This document shows, one piece after another, positions 48,245 to 61,671 of a DNA stretch of 64,000 nt. The DNA is from Pectobacterium araliae (GTDB taxonomy: Bacteria; Pseudomonadota; Gammaproteobacteria; Enterobacterales; Enterobacteriaceae). The stretch lies in NCBI RefSeq assembly GCF_037076465.1, contig NZ_AP028908.1:3720001-3784000 (forward strand), written 5' to 3'. The notes beneath the pieces are model-generated. The model searched no databases. It saw nothing but the letters and a program-made list of their open reading frames with translations, and was not told the origin of the DNA. Positions within the stretch are counted from its first letter, which is position 1. Each line of letters starts with the position of its first letter. Position numbers and translations under genes: made by a program.

Positions 48245-48772
48245 ATGCGTGATAGCCGCCCACAATCACTGGAATTTCTGTTTGATAGCGCCTCTATGTC
48301 GGGTAAAGGCCCGCTACAAGATGTGCAACAGCGCGCTATCGCCTTATTAAAACTCAACCGTGCCGTGCGCGGATTATTGCCTGCACCGTTGCACCCATGG
48401 TGCCGCGTCGCTAATTACCGGCAAGGTTTACTGATACTGGAAACCGCCAACGCCAGTTGGCTGATGCGGTTACGTTACGAACAACCTGCGTTGCTCTCTG
48501 CATTACGCGCACAAATACTACCATCATTGGCTTCAATCGACATCAGGATTAATCCAACGCTTGCCGCAAAAGGGCATGAAATCGTGAAAAATGGTGACAT
48601 TGCAGCGACAGAAAATACCGACGACAAACCGTTGCGTCAGCTGAGTGAACAAAGCGCGGAGACATTGAGGACGTTAGCAGGCAACAGCCCGGAAAAACTC
48701 AGAAAGATATTAGAACGACTGGCTTCACTGGCCGGAGAGAGTACCAGTAAAACCAGTCGTAATAAGAAATGA
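48245..48772 (+). CDS. DUF721 (DciA-like) protein
   Basis: A 175-residue protein whose first 95 residues fit the DUF721 domain of DciA: QDVQQRAIALLKLNRAVRGLLP, then CRVANYRQGLLILETANASW and LRYEQPALLSALRAQILPSL. The rest is a low-complexity polar tail ending in KTSRNKK. DciA loads the DnaB helicase in bacteria that lack DnaC. E. coli has no gene here. The ATG at 48245 has a ggag site 8 bases upstream; a longer frame to 48104 lies inside secM. It is divergent from secM, only 26 bases away, and convergent with lpxC. Its present function is unknown. Confidence 0.8.
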   Translation: MRDSRPQSLEFLFDSASMSGKGPLQDVQQRAIALLKLNRAVRGLLPAPLHPWCRVANYRQGLLILETANASWLMRLRYEQPALLSALRAQILPSLASIDIRINPTLAAKGHEIVKNGDIAATENTDDKPLRQLSEQSAETLRTLAGNSPEKLRKILERLASLAGESTSKTSRNKK

Positions 48773-48790
48773 TTACTTCAATTTCAAGCG

Positions 48791-49741
<951 letters not shown>

Positions 49742-49812
49742 CTAGTATAGACCAGGCTCGGTGGCACAGTTTAGCACAAAGAGCGGAGATTCCAACGTTA
49801 TCTGGCAGCAAA

Positions 49813-50964
49813 TTAGTCTGCCTGCTTACGCAGAAACGCTGGGATATCCAGATAGTCTGGCTCTTTATTCGTCTGCGGATTCTGGTCGTTAACCACTTTA
49901 GCAGCCGGTTTTTCCTGCGCCAGCGGCGTCATGCCGTGTTGCTGGTAACGATGATCCATCACAGGCTGGCTGGCCTGCTTGCTTGTCACCAGCGTAATCT
50001 CAGGACGTTTGTCCATGCCGATACCCGTCGCAACAACCGTTACACGCAGTTCATCATTCATTTCTGGGTCAAGAGACGTACCGATTACAACGGTCGCATT
50101 ATCGGATGCAAATGCACGGATGGTGTTACCTACCGTCTCGAACTCGTCCAGACGCAGGTCAAAACCCGCCGTGATGTTGACCAACACGCCACGCGCACCG
50201 GACAGATCGATATCTTCCAGCAGTGGGCTGGAGATTGCCATTTCAGCCGCTTCTTCTGCACGGTCTTCACCACGCGCCACACCGGACCCCATCATGGCAT
50301 AACCCATTTCGGACATCACGGTACGCACGTCTGCAAAGTCGACGTTCATCAAACCCGGACGCGTGATCAGCTCGGCGATACCCTGCACTGCACCTTTCAG
50401 TACGTCATTCGCTGCACCAAATGCATCCAGCAGGGAAATACCGCGCCCGAGCACTTTAAGCAGTTTGTCGTTTGGAATAGTGATCAGCGAGTCGACGTGC
50501 TTAGACAGCTCAGCGATACCCTGCTCCGCAAACGCCATACGCTTTTTGCCTTCAAAATTAAACGGCTTGGTCACCACAGCAACGGTCAGAATGCCCAGGT
50601 CTTTGGCGACTTCAGCCACAACCGGTGCAGCACCTGTACCTGTACCACCGCCCATACCTGCGGCGATAAACACCATATCCGCACCTTCCAGTGCTGAACG
50701 TAGCGCTTCGCGATCTTCTTCAGCCGAGTTACGGCCAACTTCTGGGTTAGCGCCGGCCCCCAGACCTTTGGTGATGCCGCTACCGATCTGAATCGTCTGG
50801 CCAACCGCGGTTTTACGTAATGCTTGCGCATCCGTGTTGACCGCAAAAAACTCGACGCCTTCGATGCGCTCACGCACCATGTGTTCGACGGCATTACCGC
50901 CGCCGCCACCAACGCCGATGACTTTAATCACCGCGTCGTTAGTTAATTCCATTGGTTCAAACAT
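49813..50964 (-). CDS. ftsZ: Cell division GTPase FtsZ
   Basis: A 383-residue tubulin-like protein, the same length as in E. coli. The tubulin signature [10 protein letters not shown] is near residue 106-115, and the C-terminal [14 protein letters not shown] is the tail bound by ZipA, FtsA and ZapD. It forms the division ring. It lies after ftsA with a 68-base gap, which in E. coli holds a promoter. Confidence 0.98.
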   Translation of the reverse strand: MFEPMELTNDAVIKVIGVGGGGGNAVEHMVRERIEGVEFFAVNTDAQALRKTAVGQTIQIGSGITKGLGAGANPEVGRNSAEEDREALRSALEGADMVFIAAGMGGGTGTGAAPVVAEVAKDLGILTVAVVTKPFNFEGKKRMAFAEQGIAELSKHVDSLITIPNDKLLKVLGRGISLLDAFGAANDVLKGAVQGIAELITRPGLMNVDFADVRTVMSEMGYAMMGSGVARGEDRAEEAAEMAISSPLLEDIDLSGARGVLVNITAGFDLRLDEFETVGNTIRAFASDNATVVIGTSLDPEMNDELRVTVVATGIGMDKRPEITLVTSKQASQPVMDHRYQQHGMTPLAQEKPAAKVVNDQNPQTNKEPDYLDIPAFLRKQAD

Positions 50965-51032
50965 AATTTCTCTCCGTTTGTGCCTGTAACTGCGAGATCA
51001 TAAAACTGTGCCAGGTGATCTCTTTGATAAAA

Positions 51033-52289
51033 TTAGAATTCTTTCCTCAACCAGCTGTTGATTCGCTTGAACCAGTTGCTCACTGAGGCACGTTTTTCGA
51101 CTTCATGCTCACCACCCAGATGAGATTCTTTCCCGTAATGCAGCAACCCAACCGCCGTTGAGTAATAAGGCTCTTGGGCGTAATCCGTCAGCCCTGTTAT
51201 ATTCATTGGCTGTCCAATACGCACCTGTGTATGGAACACACGCTGCGCACAAGCCGCCAGACCGTCTATTTGCGCGGCACCGCCCGTCAGCACAATCCCT
51301 GCTGCCAGATGGTGTTTTACGCCCTGTTGACGCAACTGCTCCTGCAACTGTAAAAGTTCATCGTTCACCAAGTTCAACAGCTCGGTGTAACGTGGTTCAA
51401 TCACTTCCGCCAGCGTCTGTCTTTGCAGACTGCGGGGTGGACGTCCTCCAACACTCGGGACCTCCACATTCTCATCTTTGCCAACGATCGCGCCTAAGGC
51501 ACAGCCGTGGCGCACCTTGATCGCTTCAGCATCCGTCGGCGGTGTACCAAACGCGTAGGCAATGTCGCTCGTCACCACGTTGCCTGCATAAGGAATCACT
51601 TTCGTGTGTCGCAATGCGCCGCCGGTATAGACCGCAATATCCATTGTGCCGCCGCCGATATCCACAACGCACACGCCCAGTTCACGTTCGTCTTCTGTCA
51701 GAACCGCATAACTGGAGGCCAGCCCCGCAAAAATAAGCTGGTCGACCTTTAAACCACAGCGTTCAACGGCTTTAACAATATTCTTCGCCATATCGTTATG
51801 GCAGGTTATCAGGTGGACTTTTGCCTGCATACGCACGCCAGATAAGCCAACCGGGTTTTTAATCCCTTCCTGATAATCGATCGCATATTCCTGTGGAATC
51901 ACATGGAGAACACGGTGTTCATCACGCACGCGCACGGATTTAGCGGTATGCACCACGCTTTCTACGTCGTCCTGCGTGACCTCTTCTTCTGAAATAGGCA
52001 CCATCCCTATTTCATTCTGGCAACTGATGTGTTTTCCCGACAACGCCAGATACACGGAAGAGATCTGGCAGTCAGCCATTAACTCCGCCTGATCGATCGC
52101 GCGCTGAACACACTTAACGACCGATTCCAGATCGTTTACGCCGCCTTTATCCATTCCGCGTGACGGGCAACTGCCTACGCCAATAATATTGACCATGCCA
52201 TCGGGCAGGACTTCCCCTACCAGCGCAGCCACTTTTGCTGTACCGATTTCCAGCCCAACTACCAGTTTTCTGTCCGTCGACTTGATCAT
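51033..52289 (-). CDS. ftsA: Cell division protein FtsA
   Basis: A 418-residue actin-like ATPase that tethers FtsZ to the membrane. It starts [19 protein letters not shown] and has the phosphate loop [15 protein letters not shown] near residue 205. The C-terminal amphipathic helix ([14 protein letters not shown]) is the membrane anchor. It overlaps ftsQ by 4 bases. It is two residues shorter than E. coli FtsA, lost just before the anchor. Confidence 0.98.
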   Translation of the reverse strand: MIKSTDRKLVVGLEIGTAKVAALVGEVLPDGMVNIIGVGSCPSRGMDKGGVNDLESVVKCVQRAIDQAELMADCQISSVYLALSGKHISCQNEIGMVPISEEEVTQDDVESVVHTAKSVRVRDEHRVLHVIPQEYAIDYQEGIKNPVGLSGVRMQAKVHLITCHNDMAKNIVKAVERCGLKVDQLIFAGLASSYAVLTEDERELGVCVVDIGGGTMDIAVYTGGALRHTKVIPYAGNVVTSDIAYAFGTPPTDAEAIKVRHGCALGAIVGKDENVEVPSVGGRPPRSLQRQTLAEVIEPRYTELLNLVNDELLQLQEQLRQQGVKHHLAAGIVLTGGAAQIDGLAACAQRVFHTQVRIGQPMNITGLTDYAQEPYYSTAVGLLHYGKESHLGGEHEVEKRASVSNWFKRINSWLRKEF

Positions 52290-53167
52290 TGTTGTTTAGC
52301 CTGTGCCTGTTTCTGGTTACTGTTCTGTTGCTGATCAATGTCTTGTTGCTGACCAACTCGCTGCCGATCAACATGTTGTTGATCAAGCAAGGCTGGAGCC
52401 CAACCTATCGCGGCTCCGCTGTCGTATCGCAAGTCTACATGGCTGATACGTTTGTTTTCGCTCTGAGCCTGCCGCTGCAACAGCGGATACAGCTCGATAA
52501 AGCGTTGCAGACGTTTGGCCCTATCGTCTCGCCCCAATTCGAGGCGAGTATCATCGTCTAATCCCAGTTGCCATGAATGCCGTGCACTCATCGCCACCGT
52601 TTTTAACATAAACTTTCCGGTGGCTAGCGTCTGACTCATGATGCGATAGCCTTCTAAAACTTCTGTTTCACTGCCTTCCGGGCCATACAGCAACGGCATC
52701 TTACGGTTACCAACACGTTCAGCAGGTACACTGAACGAATTTCCTTCCGCATCAACCAGTAGCTGATCATTCCAACGCGCTACCGGTACATATTCAACCA
52801 GATGAATCTTTAATTCGTCCGGCCACTGCTTACGCACGCTGGCCTGTTTTATCCATGATAGACGTTCGATCTGCTGCTGGATCACGTTCACATCCTGTGT
52901 CATGAACGTTCCGGGCGACCCCAACGACAAAATCGCCTGACGAATATCGTCATTGGTGGTGTACTGCCTTTCCCCCGTTACTGCCATACGAGAGAGCGGC
53001 AAGCGGCTGGCATCTTTCATCCACCCCACCACCATCCAGCTTCCCCAGACGATCGTCCCTATCACCATCAGCAGGAAAATGATCCCTGCCAATTGGCCTC
53101 CATTACTGCGACGTGTTCCTTTCGGTTCAGGCTCTCGTCCGCGTGTATTCAGCGCTGCCTGCGACAT
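52286..53167 (-). CDS. ftsQ: Cell division protein FtsQ
   Basis: A 293-residue bitopic membrane protein: short cytoplasmic part, one membrane helix ([19 protein letters not shown]), then POTRA and beta domains. [11 protein letters not shown] marks the end of the beta domain. It links FtsL/FtsB to the early division proteins. The ATG at 53167 gives [10 protein letters not shown] as in E. coli. It is longer than E. coli FtsQ (276) because the C-terminal tail carries a Gln-rich extension with DQQ and QQQ repeats. It also lacks one residue in the IERLSWIKQ stretch. Confidence 0.96.
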   Translation of the reverse strand: MSQAALNTRGREPEPKGTRRSNGGQLAGIIFLLMVIGTIVWGSWMVVGWMKDASRLPLSRMAVTGERQYTTNDDIRQAILSLGSPGTFMTQDVNVIQQQIERLSWIKQASVRKQWPDELKIHLVEYVPVARWNDQLLVDAEGNSFSVPAERVGNRKMPLLYGPEGSETEVLEGYRIMSQTLATGKFMLKTVAMSARHSWQLGLDDDTRLELGRDDRAKRLQRFIELYPLLQRQAQSENKRISHVDLRYDSGAAIGWAPALLDQQHVDRQRVGQQQDIDQQQNSNQKQAQAKQQ

Positions 53168-53168
53168 A

Positions 53169-54089
53169 TCAGCCAGCAAGCTCCAGAATTTTCACGACCA
53201 GTTGCGAGAAAGTCAGACCACGTTGACGCGCCGCCATAGGAACCAGGCTGTGGCTCGTCATCCCTGGTGACGTATTCACCTCAAGTAAATAGAAAGCACC
53301 GTCGCTATCCAACATAAAATCGACGCGCCCCCATCCGCTACAGTCCACCGCACGATAAGCCGCCATCGCCAGTACCGCTAACGCCTGTTCTTGATCATCA
53401 GGCAAACCGCTTGGACAGAAATACTGGGTATCGTCCGACAAATACTTCGCTTCATAATCGTAAAACGTACCCGCAGGTTGAATACGAATAGAAGGCAATA
53501 CCTCATCACCCAAGATAGCAACGGTGTACTCTGGGCCACTCAGCCATTTTTCGACCAGAACATCATCATCATGGCGGAATGCTTCTTCCAATGCCGCAGG
53601 CAACTCACTAAGCGCGTTCACTTTGCTCATACCAACGCTGGAACCTTCACGGCTTGGTTTGACGATCAGCGGCAGCCCGAGATGCGTGAACTTCGCCAGC
53701 AATTCGTTTGCCGCCGTCTCTGAATACTGGCGACGATCCAATGCTACGTAAGGCGATACCGGTAATCCGACCGCTTGCCATACCTGTTTGGTGCGGAGCT
53801 TATCCATCGTCAGTGCAGATGCCATAACGCCACTACCGGTATAAGGCAATTCCAGAAACTCCAGAACACCCTGCAATGTGCCATCTTCACCACCACGACC
53901 ATGTAAAGCGATGAAAACGCGGGTAAAGCCTTCTTCCTTCAATTTCGTCACGGGGAAGTCGCGGGTATCAACCGCATGGGCATTGATGCCATCTTCCTTC
54001 AGACCAGCCAAGACCGCCTGACCGGAAAGTAACGACACTTCACGTTCAGCAGAGGTTCCACCAAGCAATACAGCAACTTTCTCAGTCAT
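53169..54089 (-). CDS. ddlB: D-alanine-D-alanine ligase B
   Basis: A 306-residue ATP-grasp ligase, the E. coli length. It makes D-Ala-D-Ala for the wall precursor. Motifs: [10 protein letters not shown] near residue 9-18, [25 protein letters not shown] and the Mg-binding [15 protein letters not shown] near the end. The ATG at 54089 gives [11 protein letters not shown]. It lies between murC and ftsQ with gaps of 8 and 1 bases. Confidence 0.97.
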   Translation of the reverse strand: MTEKVAVLLGGTSAEREVSLLSGQAVLAGLKEDGINAHAVDTRDFPVTKLKEEGFTRVFIALHGRGGEDGTLQGVLEFLELPYTGSGVMASALTMDKLRTKQVWQAVGLPVSPYVALDRRQYSETAANELLAKFTHLGLPLIVKPSREGSSVGMSKVNALSELPAALEEAFRHDDDVLVEKWLSGPEYTVAILGDEVLPSIRIQPAGTFYDYEAKYLSDDTQYFCPSGLPDDQEQALAVLAMAAYRAVDCSGWGRVDFMLDSDGAFYLLEVNTSPGMTSHSLVPMAARQRGLTFSQLVVKILELAG

Positions 54090-54097
54090 GATGTTCC

Positions 54098-55558
54098 TCA
54101 TTCACTTATCTGCGGCTGTAATCTGGAATCAGCCAGTTTACGCGCCAGTTTACCGATGTTGCCGGCTCCCTGAACCAAAATCAGGTCTTCGCCTCGCAGC
54201 GCCTGTGACAACAGTTCCGGTAAAGTATCCACATCCGTCACCAGAATCGGATCAATCTTACCTCTTCCACGAATGGTACGGCACAGTGAACGGCTGTCTG
54301 CACCCGGAATCGGTGACTCTCCTGCGGAATACACATCCAACATCAGCAACACGTCAACCTGCGATAACACATGCGCGAAGTCGTCATATAAATCGCGGGT
54401 TCGCGTATAGCGATGCGGCTGAAAAATCATAACCAACCGTTTATCCGGCCAGCCAGCACGGGCGGCTTTAATCGTAGCATCAACCTCTGTCGGATGATGG
54501 CCGTAATCATCCACCAACATCGCCGTCCCACTTTGCCCGTTAACCAGTTCAAGCGGGTACTCACCGAGGAAATCAAAGCGACGTCCGGTGCCCTGAAAAC
54601 GCTCAAGCGCGCGCAGAATTGCCTCGTCATCAATGCCCTCATCGGTCGCCACCGCAACCGCCGCCGCCGCGTTGAGCGCATTGTGACGCCCTGGCGCATT
54701 CAGCGTAACGTTCAGCAACGGCTTATCTTTCCGCTCCAGCGTAAAGTGCCCTTGTGCGCCAGTCTGACGATAGCCAGCAACGCGCACATCAGCATCGTCG
54801 CTAAAACCATACGTAATGATATGACGGCCAACGCGCGGTAACAGTTCGCGGATTACCGCATCATCAACACACATCACAGCCTGACCATAAAACGGTAGGT
54901 TGTGCAGGAAATTAATGAACGTCTGCTTCAGGTTCTCAAAATCCCCCTGATAGGTGTCCATATGGTCGGCTTCGATATTGGTGACAATCGCCACCATCGG
55001 CTGCAAATGCAGGAAAGACGCATCGCTTTCATCTGCCTCCGCAATCAGGTAACGGCTTGAGCCCAGACGTGCATGCGTTCCCGCAGCCTTCACTAACCCG
55101 CCATTCACAAACGTCGGGTCTAATCCCGCTTCCGCGTAAATACTGCTAACCATCGCCGTTGTCGTCGTCTTGCCATGCGTACCCGCGATCGCAATGCCGT
55201 GACGAAAACGCATCAGTTCCGCCAACATTTCAGCGCGACGGATCACGGGAATACGAGCATCATGCGCCGCGACAATCTCCGGGTTATCCGCTGTAATCGC
55301 GCTCGATACCACCACCACACTGGCGTTCAGCACGTTCTCTGCACGGTGGTGGAAATAAATCTGTGCGCCCAGCTCGGTCAACTGTTGCGTCACCGCATTC
55401 GGTGCCAGATCGGAGCCACTAATTTCATACCCTTCGTTGGCCAACACTTCGGCGATACCACCCATGCCAGCACCGCCGATGCCAACAAAGTGTATGTGCC
55501 GGACGCGATGCATCTCGGGCACGATTGAACGTAGTTTCGCCAGTTGTTGAGTATTCAC
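54098..55558 (-). CDS. murC: UDP-N-acetylmuramate-L-alanine ligase
   Basis: A 486-residue Mur ligase that adds L-Ala to UDP-MurNAc. Motifs: [16 protein letters not shown] near residue 24-39, the P-loop [11 protein letters not shown] near 123-133, and [14 protein letters not shown] in the ATP domain. It starts [21 protein letters not shown] as in E. coli. A 65-base gap separates it from murG, the largest inside this part of the cluster. Confidence 0.98.
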   Translation of the reverse strand: MNTQQLAKLRSIVPEMHRVRHIHFVGIGGAGMGGIAEVLANEGYEISGSDLAPNAVTQQLTELGAQIYFHHRAENVLNASVVVVSSAITADNPEIVAAHDARIPVIRRAEMLAELMRFRHGIAIAGTHGKTTTTAMVSSIYAEAGLDPTFVNGGLVKAAGTHARLGSSRYLIAEADESDASFLHLQPMVAIVTNIEADHMDTYQGDFENLKQTFINFLHNLPFYGQAVMCVDDAVIRELLPRVGRHIITYGFSDDADVRVAGYRQTGAQGHFTLERKDKPLLNVTLNAPGRHNALNAAAAVAVATDEGIDDEAILRALERFQGTGRRFDFLGEYPLELVNGQSGTAMLVDDYGHHPTEVDATIKAARAGWPDKRLVMIFQPHRYTRTRDLYDDFAHVLSQVDVLLMLDVYSAGESPIPGADSRSLCRTIRGRGKIDPILVTDVDTLPELLSQALRGEDLILVQGAGNIGKLARKLADSRLQPQISE

Positions 55559-55623
55559 GTTATTCTATCGCTACCTTGTAGCGCCGCCGGGCAGTCTTCT
55601 CCAACCCGACAACGTTGTATTAA

Positions 55624-56715
55624 TTAACCATGAGCCACATGTGTGGCCCGACTGCCTGCCGCTGCACTGACTTCCGCCGCAACACGATCGGTTGCATCTG
55701 GAATCGCCACTGCGCGGGCTTTTTGCGCCATCGCCAGCAAGGTTGTGCGATCCCAACCGGACAGCACCTCACTGACAGCCGCCACGCTAAACTGTAGCTG
55801 CTCAATAATTTTTGCCGCGCCAGCCTTTTCCAACGGCAGCGCATTCCAATATTGCTGCCGATCTTTATGCTGAAACGGCACAAACAGCGCCGGTAACCCA
55901 GCCGCTGCAATTTCACTGACGGTCAAGGCACCAGAGCGGCATACCACAACGTCTGCCCAAGCGTAAGCTGCTGCCATGTCATCAATAAACTCGGTAATCT
56001 TGTGCTGCGTCTGCCCAACATCCTGATAAGCCTGCTGAACAGTTGATAACGCACCTTTACCGACCTGATGCCAAATCGTCACGCGATCGCCCAGCTGTGC
56101 CGCCACACCGGGCATCGTTTGGTTCAGTACTCTTGCGCCCTGACTACCGCCGACAACCAGCACCCTCACTGGGCCTGAGCGATCGGCGAATCGTGTTTCC
56201 GGCGCAGGTAACGCCAACACATCGGTTCTGACTGGGTTCCCCACAATATCCGCGTTGGGAAACGCCCCCGGAAATGCCTGCAATACCTTTTTTGCGATAT
56301 GGGACAACCAGCGATTGGTCAGCCCGGCAATACCATTCTGCTCATGCAGTACCACCGGAATGCCGCACAGCCAGGCAGCCAAACCGCCGGGACCGGAAAC
56401 GTAACCGCCCATCCCCAGCACCACATCAGGCTGGTAGCGGCGCATAATCGCCCGCGCCTGACGCACGGCCTGAAAAATACGGATCGGTGCGCTTAACTGC
56501 GCCAAAATGCCCTTACCGCGTAATCCCGAAATGCGGATAAAATCAATTTCGATACCATGCTTAGGCACCAAATCGGCTTCCATACGATCCGCTGTACCTA
56601 ACCAGCGAACCTGCCAGCCCTGCGCCATCAGGTGGTGGGCAACCGCCAAGCCCGGGAAGACATGTCCACCCGTGCCGCCAGCCATCACCATCAAACGCTT
56701 GCCTTCGCCACTCAT
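55624..56715 (-). CDS. murG: UDP-GlcNAc:lipid I N-acetylglucosaminyltransferase
   Basis: A 363-residue GT-B enzyme that makes lipid II on the inner face of the membrane. It starts [24 protein letters not shown], with the first Gly-rich loop there; [15 protein letters not shown] and [13 protein letters not shown] are the other two. Its start overlaps the ftsW stop by 4 bases. Confidence 0.98.
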   Translation of the reverse strand: MSGEGKRLMVMAGGTGGHVFPGLAVAHHLMAQGWQVRWLGTADRMEADLVPKHGIEIDFIRISGLRGKGILAQLSAPIRIFQAVRQARAIMRRYQPDVVLGMGGYVSGPGGLAAWLCGIPVVLHEQNGIAGLTNRWLSHIAKKVLQAFPGAFPNADIVGNPVRTDVLALPAPETRFADRSGPVRVLVVGGSQGARVLNQTMPGVAAQLGDRVTIWHQVGKGALSTVQQAYQDVGQTQHKITEFIDDMAAAYAWADVVVCRSGALTVSEIAAAGLPALFVPFQHKDRQQYWNALPLEKAGAAKIIEQLQFSVAAVSEVLSGWDRTTLLAMAQKARAVAIPDATDRVAAEVSAAAGSRATHVAHG

Positions 56716-57914
56716 CGGGCACCTCTCGTAAACGCCTGCGCTTTTGTCAGGCGCGTTTCAAAATCAATGCGTAATAGCAAAACAATCGCCGTCGACATAA
56801 TCAGCAAACTGGAACCGCCATAACTGATCAGCGGTAGCGTTAACCCTTTCGTCGGCAACATCCCCGCCGCTGCGCCTACGTTCACCAGCGTTTGAAAGCT
56901 AAACCAAACGCCGATCGAACACGCCAGAAAGCCAGAAAAACGCTGATCGATCTCCAACGCCCGCTTTCCGATAGACATCGCACGAAAAGCGACGAAGAAT
57001 ATCATTAACAACGCCAAAACCACACCGATATACCCCAGTTCCTCACCTAAAATAGAGAAAATGAAATCGGTATGCGCCTCCGGCAGATATTCCAGTTTCT
57101 GTACCGAATTCCCCAGCCCCTGCCCCCAGAATTCACCGCGTCCAAACGCCATCAGAGATTGGGTTAGTTGGTAGCCATCACCGAACGGATCATCCCACGG
57201 GTTCCAGAAAGACGTCACACGCCGCATACGATAAGGTTCAGCCACAATCAGCAGCCCAACGGCAAATGCACCGGAACCAATGATCGCCAGAAACTGCCAC
57301 ATCTTAGCCCCGGCCAGAAACAACATCGCCAGCGTCGTAATAAACAACACAACTACCGTACCGAGGTCAGGCTGAGCCAGCAACAGCACCGCCAACACCA
57401 CCATCACGCCCATCGGTTTGCAAAATCCCCAGAAGTTATTTCGTACTTCTTCAACCTTGCGCACCATGTAGCTGGACAGGTAGCAAAACAGTGCCAGCTT
57501 GGATAATTCCGCTGGCTGGATGCGTAACGGCCCCAGAGAAATCCAGCGAGACGCACCGTTAACCGAACTCCCCACCGCGAGTACAACCAGCAGCATGACC
57601 ATGGCGAGCAATAACAGCACTGGGCTATAGCGTTGCCATATTTCCATCGGGACACGCAGCGTAATTAACGACAAGCCAAATGCTAACCCCAGATAAATCG
57701 CATCACGCTTCGCGAACAAAAACGGGTCGTTGGCCAAACGTTGCCCGACAGGCATGGACGCCGAGGTCACCATCACAAAACCAATCACAGCCAGCCCAAG
57801 CGTTAACCACACGAGCGTTCTATCGTACAGAACGATGCTCAACGTATCGCTTTCACGCGTTCCCATGACCCAGCTTTTGATGCGTTCGATAAACGCCATC
57901 CCGAAGAACCGCAT
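56712..57914 (-). CDS. ftsW: Septal peptidoglycan glycosyltransferase FtsW
   Basis: A 400-residue SEDS protein with ten membrane segments. Typical blocks are [68 protein letters not shown] and [17 protein letters not shown]. It polymerises lipid II with FtsI at the septum. The ATG at 57914 overlaps the murD stop by one base (TGATG); the TTG just upstream is less likely. The N-terminus is shorter than in E. coli. Confidence 0.97.
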   Translation of the reverse strand: MRFFGMAFIERIKSWVMGTRESDTLSIVLYDRTLVWLTLGLAVIGFVMVTSASMPVGQRLANDPFLFAKRDAIYLGLAFGLSLITLRVPMEIWQRYSPVLLLLAMVMLLVVLAVGSSVNGASRWISLGPLRIQPAELSKLALFCYLSSYMVRKVEEVRNNFWGFCKPMGVMVVLAVLLLAQPDLGTVVVLFITTLAMLFLAGAKMWQFLAIIGSGAFAVGLLIVAEPYRMRRVTSFWNPWDDPFGDGYQLTQSLMAFGRGEFWGQGLGNSVQKLEYLPEAHTDFIFSILGEELGYIGVVLALLMIFFVAFRAMSIGKRALEIDQRFSGFLACSIGVWFSFQTLVNVGAAAGMLPTKGLTLPLISYGGSSLLIMSTAIVLLLRIDFETRLTKAQAFTRGAR

Positions 57915-59230
57915 CAACCTAATTCCTTCGCCAGGCGAGCAAATTCATCACCTCGCTGTTCAAAACTGCGAAACTGATCCAAGCTTGCACACGCTGGCGA
58001 CAGCAACACCATGTCACCCGTCTTAATTCGTTCAGCGATGACGCGCATCGCCTGTTCCATTGTTTCTGTCTGTTCAGCAATCTCCGGGCGCAACGCAGCC
58101 AGTTGTTCACCATCATGACCAAAGCAATACAAACGAATACGCTCACCCTGTAAATACGGCACCAGCGGCGAGAAGTCGGCAGACTTTCCATCACCACCCA
58201 ACAACAGATGCAACGTGCCTTCGACAGCTAAACCGCTTAATGCCGCTTCGGTGCTACCGACGTTGGTGGCTTTAGAATCATTGATCCACCGCACACCATT
58301 GCGCTCAAAGGCCATTTGGAAGCGATGCGGCAGTCCAGTAAATGCCGTCAATGCCGCCAGTGCAGAAGCCCGAGGAATCTTCACGGCATCAGCCAGTGCC
58401 AACGCAGCTAATGCGTTTGTATAGTTATGCTGTCCGACCAGCTTGATTTCACGGGTGTTAAGTACTCGTTCACCATTCACCCGCAACCACGTTTCGCCCT
58501 GCTGGCGGTTAAGATGATAATCACCGACATCAACACCAAAACTGCGGCAGCGCACATCTGCACCACGAATAGGCATAGTCAACGCATCGTCTGCGTTCAC
58601 CACGCACAGATCCGCATGTTCATAGATACGCAATTTCGCCGCACGATACTGCTGTAGACCAAACGGGTAACGGTTGGTGTGATCTTCCGTTACGTTCAGA
58701 ATGGTAGCCGCAGCAGCGTGCAGGCTACTCGTCGTTTCCAGTTGGAAGCTCGACAGCTCCAATACATACAGCTGAGCAGGCTGTTCCAGCAGTTGCAGCG
58801 CAGGTAGACCAATGTTGCCACCGACGCCCACCTGCCAACCTGCCGCGCGCGCCATATCACCGACCAGCGTTGTCACCGTACTTTTGCCGTTCGAACCAGT
58901 AATCGCCACAATCGGTGCCTGCGCTTCGCGACAGAACAGTTCGATATCGCCAACAATCTCAATACCAGCATCAGCAGCGTCACACAGAATCGGTGTCGCT
59001 AGCGCCACACCGGGGCTGGCGACGATCAAATCCGCGCTCATCAGCCAGTCTTCATTCAGGCTACCGAGGTGGCGTTCCACCTGCTCAGGCAACTTATCCA
59101 GACCCGGTGGACTGATGCGGGTATCCACCACGCGCGGTACAACCCCACGCGCGAGAAAGAAATCAACACAGGAGAGCCCAGTCAGCCCCAACCCGATAAT
59201 GACGACTTTTTTACCCTGATAGTCCACCAT
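57914..59230 (-). CDS. murD: UDP-N-acetylmuramoylalanine-D-glutamate ligase
   Basis: A 438-residue Mur ligase, the E. coli length, adding D-Glu. It starts [21 protein letters not shown]; the P-loop is [13 protein letters not shown] near residue 110-120. The ATP-domain block [17 protein letters not shown] and the end [16 protein letters not shown] are typical. It lies 3 bases after mraY and overlaps ftsW by one base. Confidence 0.98.
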   Translation of the reverse strand: MVDYQGKKVVIIGLGLTGLSCVDFFLARGVVPRVVDTRISPPGLDKLPEQVERHLGSLNEDWLMSADLIVASPGVALATPILCDAADAGIEIVGDIELFCREAQAPIVAITGSNGKSTVTTLVGDMARAAGWQVGVGGNIGLPALQLLEQPAQLYVLELSSFQLETTSSLHAAAATILNVTEDHTNRYPFGLQQYRAAKLRIYEHADLCVVNADDALTMPIRGADVRCRSFGVDVGDYHLNRQQGETWLRVNGERVLNTREIKLVGQHNYTNALAALALADAVKIPRASALAALTAFTGLPHRFQMAFERNGVRWINDSKATNVGSTEAALSGLAVEGTLHLLLGGDGKSADFSPLVPYLQGERIRLYCFGHDGEQLAALRPEIAEQTETMEQAMRVIAERIKTGDMVLLSPACASLDQFRSFEQRGDEFARLAKELG

Positions 59231-59233
59231 GTC

Positions 59234-60316
59234 TTATCGTACCTTCAGCGTTGCCAGGCCAATCAGCACCAGCATCAACGAAATAATCCAGAAGCGCACA
59301 ATCACGCGCGGTTCCGGCCAGCCCTTAAGTTCATAATGATGATGAATCGGCGCCATGCGGAAAATCCGCTGCCCGCGTAACTTAAAGGACCCGACTTGCA
59401 GAATCACCGACAGCGTTTCGACGACGAAGACACCGCCCATAATCACTAACAAAAACTCTTGACGTAGCAGTACCGCGATAGTCCCCAGCGCGCCGCCCAG
59501 CGCCAGCGAGCCAACGTCCCCCATGAAAACCTGTGCCGGATAAGTGTTAAACCACAGGAACCCAAGCCCTGCGCCCACAATCGCGGTGCAGACGATCACC
59601 AGTTCACTGGCATGACGGATATACGGGATATGCAGGTAACCAGCAAAATTCATATTCCCCGTTGCCCATGCAACTAGCGCAAAGCCCGCGGCCACAAATA
59701 CGGTCGGCATGATTGCCAGCCCGTCCAGGCCATCAGTCAGGTTTACCGCGTTGCTGGTGCCGACAATCACAAAATAGGCCAACGCAACATACAACAGTCC
59801 CAATTGCGGCATCACATCTTTGAAAAACGGCACCACCAGCTGCGTGGCTGGCGTATCTTTACCGATGGAATACATGGTGAAAGCCACTACAAGTGCAATC
59901 ACGGACTGCCAGAAATATTTCCAGCGAGCAATCAACCCCTTGGTATCCTTGCGAACCACTTTGCGGTAATCATCAACAAAACCAACCGCGCCATAGCCTA
60001 CTAACACCAGCAGTACGCACCAGACATAGGGATTAGACAGATTCGCCCACATCAGCACGGAAACGATAATCGCCACCAGGATCATCACGCCCCCCATTGT
60101 CGGGGTTCCGCGTTTGCTAAAATGCGATTCTGGCCCTTCGTTACGCACAACCTGCCCAATCTGCAAACGTTGCAGCCAAGCGATCATATGCGGCCCCATC
60201 CATAAGGAAATAACCAATGCGGTCAGCAGGCTGACAATGGCGCGGAACGTCAAATAAGAAAAGACGTTAAAACCGGTATAAAGTTTGGCCAAATGTTCGG
60301 CCAGCCATACTAACAT
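59234..60316 (-). CDS. mraY: Phospho-N-acetylmuramoyl-pentapeptide transferase
   Basis: A 360-residue integral membrane enzyme with ten segments that makes lipid I from UDP-MurNAc-pentapeptide and undecaprenyl phosphate. Active-site blocks are [15 protein letters not shown] near residue 115-130, [10 protein letters not shown] near 190 and the cytoplasmic [14 protein letters not shown] near the end. It overlaps murF by 7 bases. Confidence 0.98.
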   Translation of the reverse strand: MLVWLAEHLAKLYTGFNVFSYLTFRAIVSLLTALVISLWMGPHMIAWLQRLQIGQVVRNEGPESHFSKRGTPTMGGVMILVAIIVSVLMWANLSNPYVWCVLLVLVGYGAVGFVDDYRKVVRKDTKGLIARWKYFWQSVIALVVAFTMYSIGKDTPATQLVVPFFKDVMPQLGLLYVALAYFVIVGTSNAVNLTDGLDGLAIMPTVFVAAGFALVAWATGNMNFAGYLHIPYIRHASELVIVCTAIVGAGLGFLWFNTYPAQVFMGDVGSLALGGALGTIAVLLRQEFLLVIMGGVFVVETLSVILQVGSFKLRGQRIFRMAPIHHHYELKGWPEPRVIVRFWIISLMLVLIGLATLKVR

Positions 60317-61671
60317 TGCGCATTCTCCTGTAATGCATGTACAACCTGCTCCATCGCAGCACTGCGTGAGCCTTTGACCAATACGCTGATGACGTTATGT
60401 TTTGACATCAGCACCTTCAAACGTGAAACCAGCGCGGCTTTATCATGAAAATGTTCACCATTGCCGCTGGCAACGCCGATCAATTCACTCAGTGTTCCTA
60501 CACTCAATACGCAATCAATACCCACCACTCGCGCCGCTTCGCCCACCTGACGATGGCACTCAGGGGCTTCCTCTCCCAGTTCACCCATATCACCAACGAC
60601 CATCACGCGGTAGCCCGGCATGTCAGCCAATACCTGTGCTGCCGCCGTCATCGAGCCCACATTCGCGTTATAGCTGTCATCCAACAACAGCTTGCCTTCA
60701 GACAACGCGATCGGAAACAATCGCCCTGGCACCGCCTGAAGTTGAGACAAACCTGCTTTAACCGCCTCCAGCGTCGCCCCGACAGACATCGACAGTGCGG
60801 CCGCTGCCAGTGCGTTAGAAATGTTATGTCGACCAGGTAAAGGCAGCAGAACCTGCGTTTCGCCAAACGGTGTGTGCAGAGTGAAGCGTGTACCTTGTGC
60901 CAAAACCGCTACGTCGCTGGCAAAAAAATCGATGTCGCCAGCAGCCTCCGGTGAGAAACGCCAGACAGTTTTATGATTCAAGGTGACCTGCCAGTGCGGG
61001 AAATCGTTACTGTCCGCATTCACGATCGCTACGCCGTCTACTGGCAAACCCGCAAAAATCTCACCTTTCGCCTGTGCCACGCCGGCCAGTGAACCAAAAC
61101 CTTCCAAATGCGCAGCAGCCAGGTTATTGACCAGCGCACTTTCCGGCCGCACCAGATCGGTGGTATAGGCAATCTCACCAATGTGATTTGCCCCGAGTTC
61201 AATCACTGCAAATTGGTGTTCCGCCGTCAGACGCAGCAGCGTTAACGGCACACCGATGTCGTTGTTGAAGTTACCCGCGGTATACAACACCGAGCCGCAT
61301 TGACGCAGAATCGCCGCTGTCATCTCTTTAACCGAGGTTTTTCCGGAAGAACCGGTCAGTGCAACAACGCGCGCCGTTGACTGCTGGCGAACCCAGGAAG
61401 CCACTTGCCCTAATGCCAAACGCGTATCGCTTACCAGCAACTGCGGTACATCAATAGGTAAGTACTTACTGACCAACAGTGCTGCCGCTCCGCCTTTCAC
61501 CGCATCAGCAGCGTAATCATGTGCATCAAATTTCTCGCCTTTCAGGGCGACAAACAAGCAGCCAGACGACAGCTTGCGCGTATCGGTTGAAACATCCTCA
61601 ATATCAATACTTTCGCCAATCAACTGCGCATTCAGCACCGTGGCAAGTTGCTGCAAAGAAACGCGAATCAT
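60310..61671 (-). CDS. murF: UDP-N-acetylmuramoyl-tripeptide-D-alanyl-D-alanine ligase
   Basis: A 453-residue Mur ligase that adds the D-Ala-D-Ala made by DdlB. The P-loop is [13 protein letters not shown] near residue 105-117, and the [14 protein letters not shown] block is near 328. [10 protein letters not shown] and [14 protein letters not shown] follow. It overlaps murE by 4 bases and mraY by 7. Confidence 0.98.
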   Translation of the reverse strand: MIRVSLQQLATVLNAQLIGESIDIEDVSTDTRKLSSGCLFVALKGEKFDAHDYAADAVKGGAAALLVSKYLPIDVPQLLVSDTRLALGQVASWVRQQSTARVVALTGSSGKTSVKEMTAAILRQCGSVLYTAGNFNNDIGVPLTLLRLTAEHQFAVIELGANHIGEIAYTTDLVRPESALVNNLAAAHLEGFGSLAGVAQAKGEIFAGLPVDGVAIVNADSNDFPHWQVTLNHKTVWRFSPEAAGDIDFFASDVAVLAQGTRFTLHTPFGETQVLLPLPGRHNISNALAAAALSMSVGATLEAVKAGLSQLQAVPGRLFPIALSEGKLLLDDSYNANVGSMTAAAQVLADMPGYRVMVVGDMGELGEEAPECHRQVGEAARVVGIDCVLSVGTLSELIGVASGNGEHFHDKAALVSRLKVLMSKHNVISVLVKGSRSAAMEQVVHALQENAQC

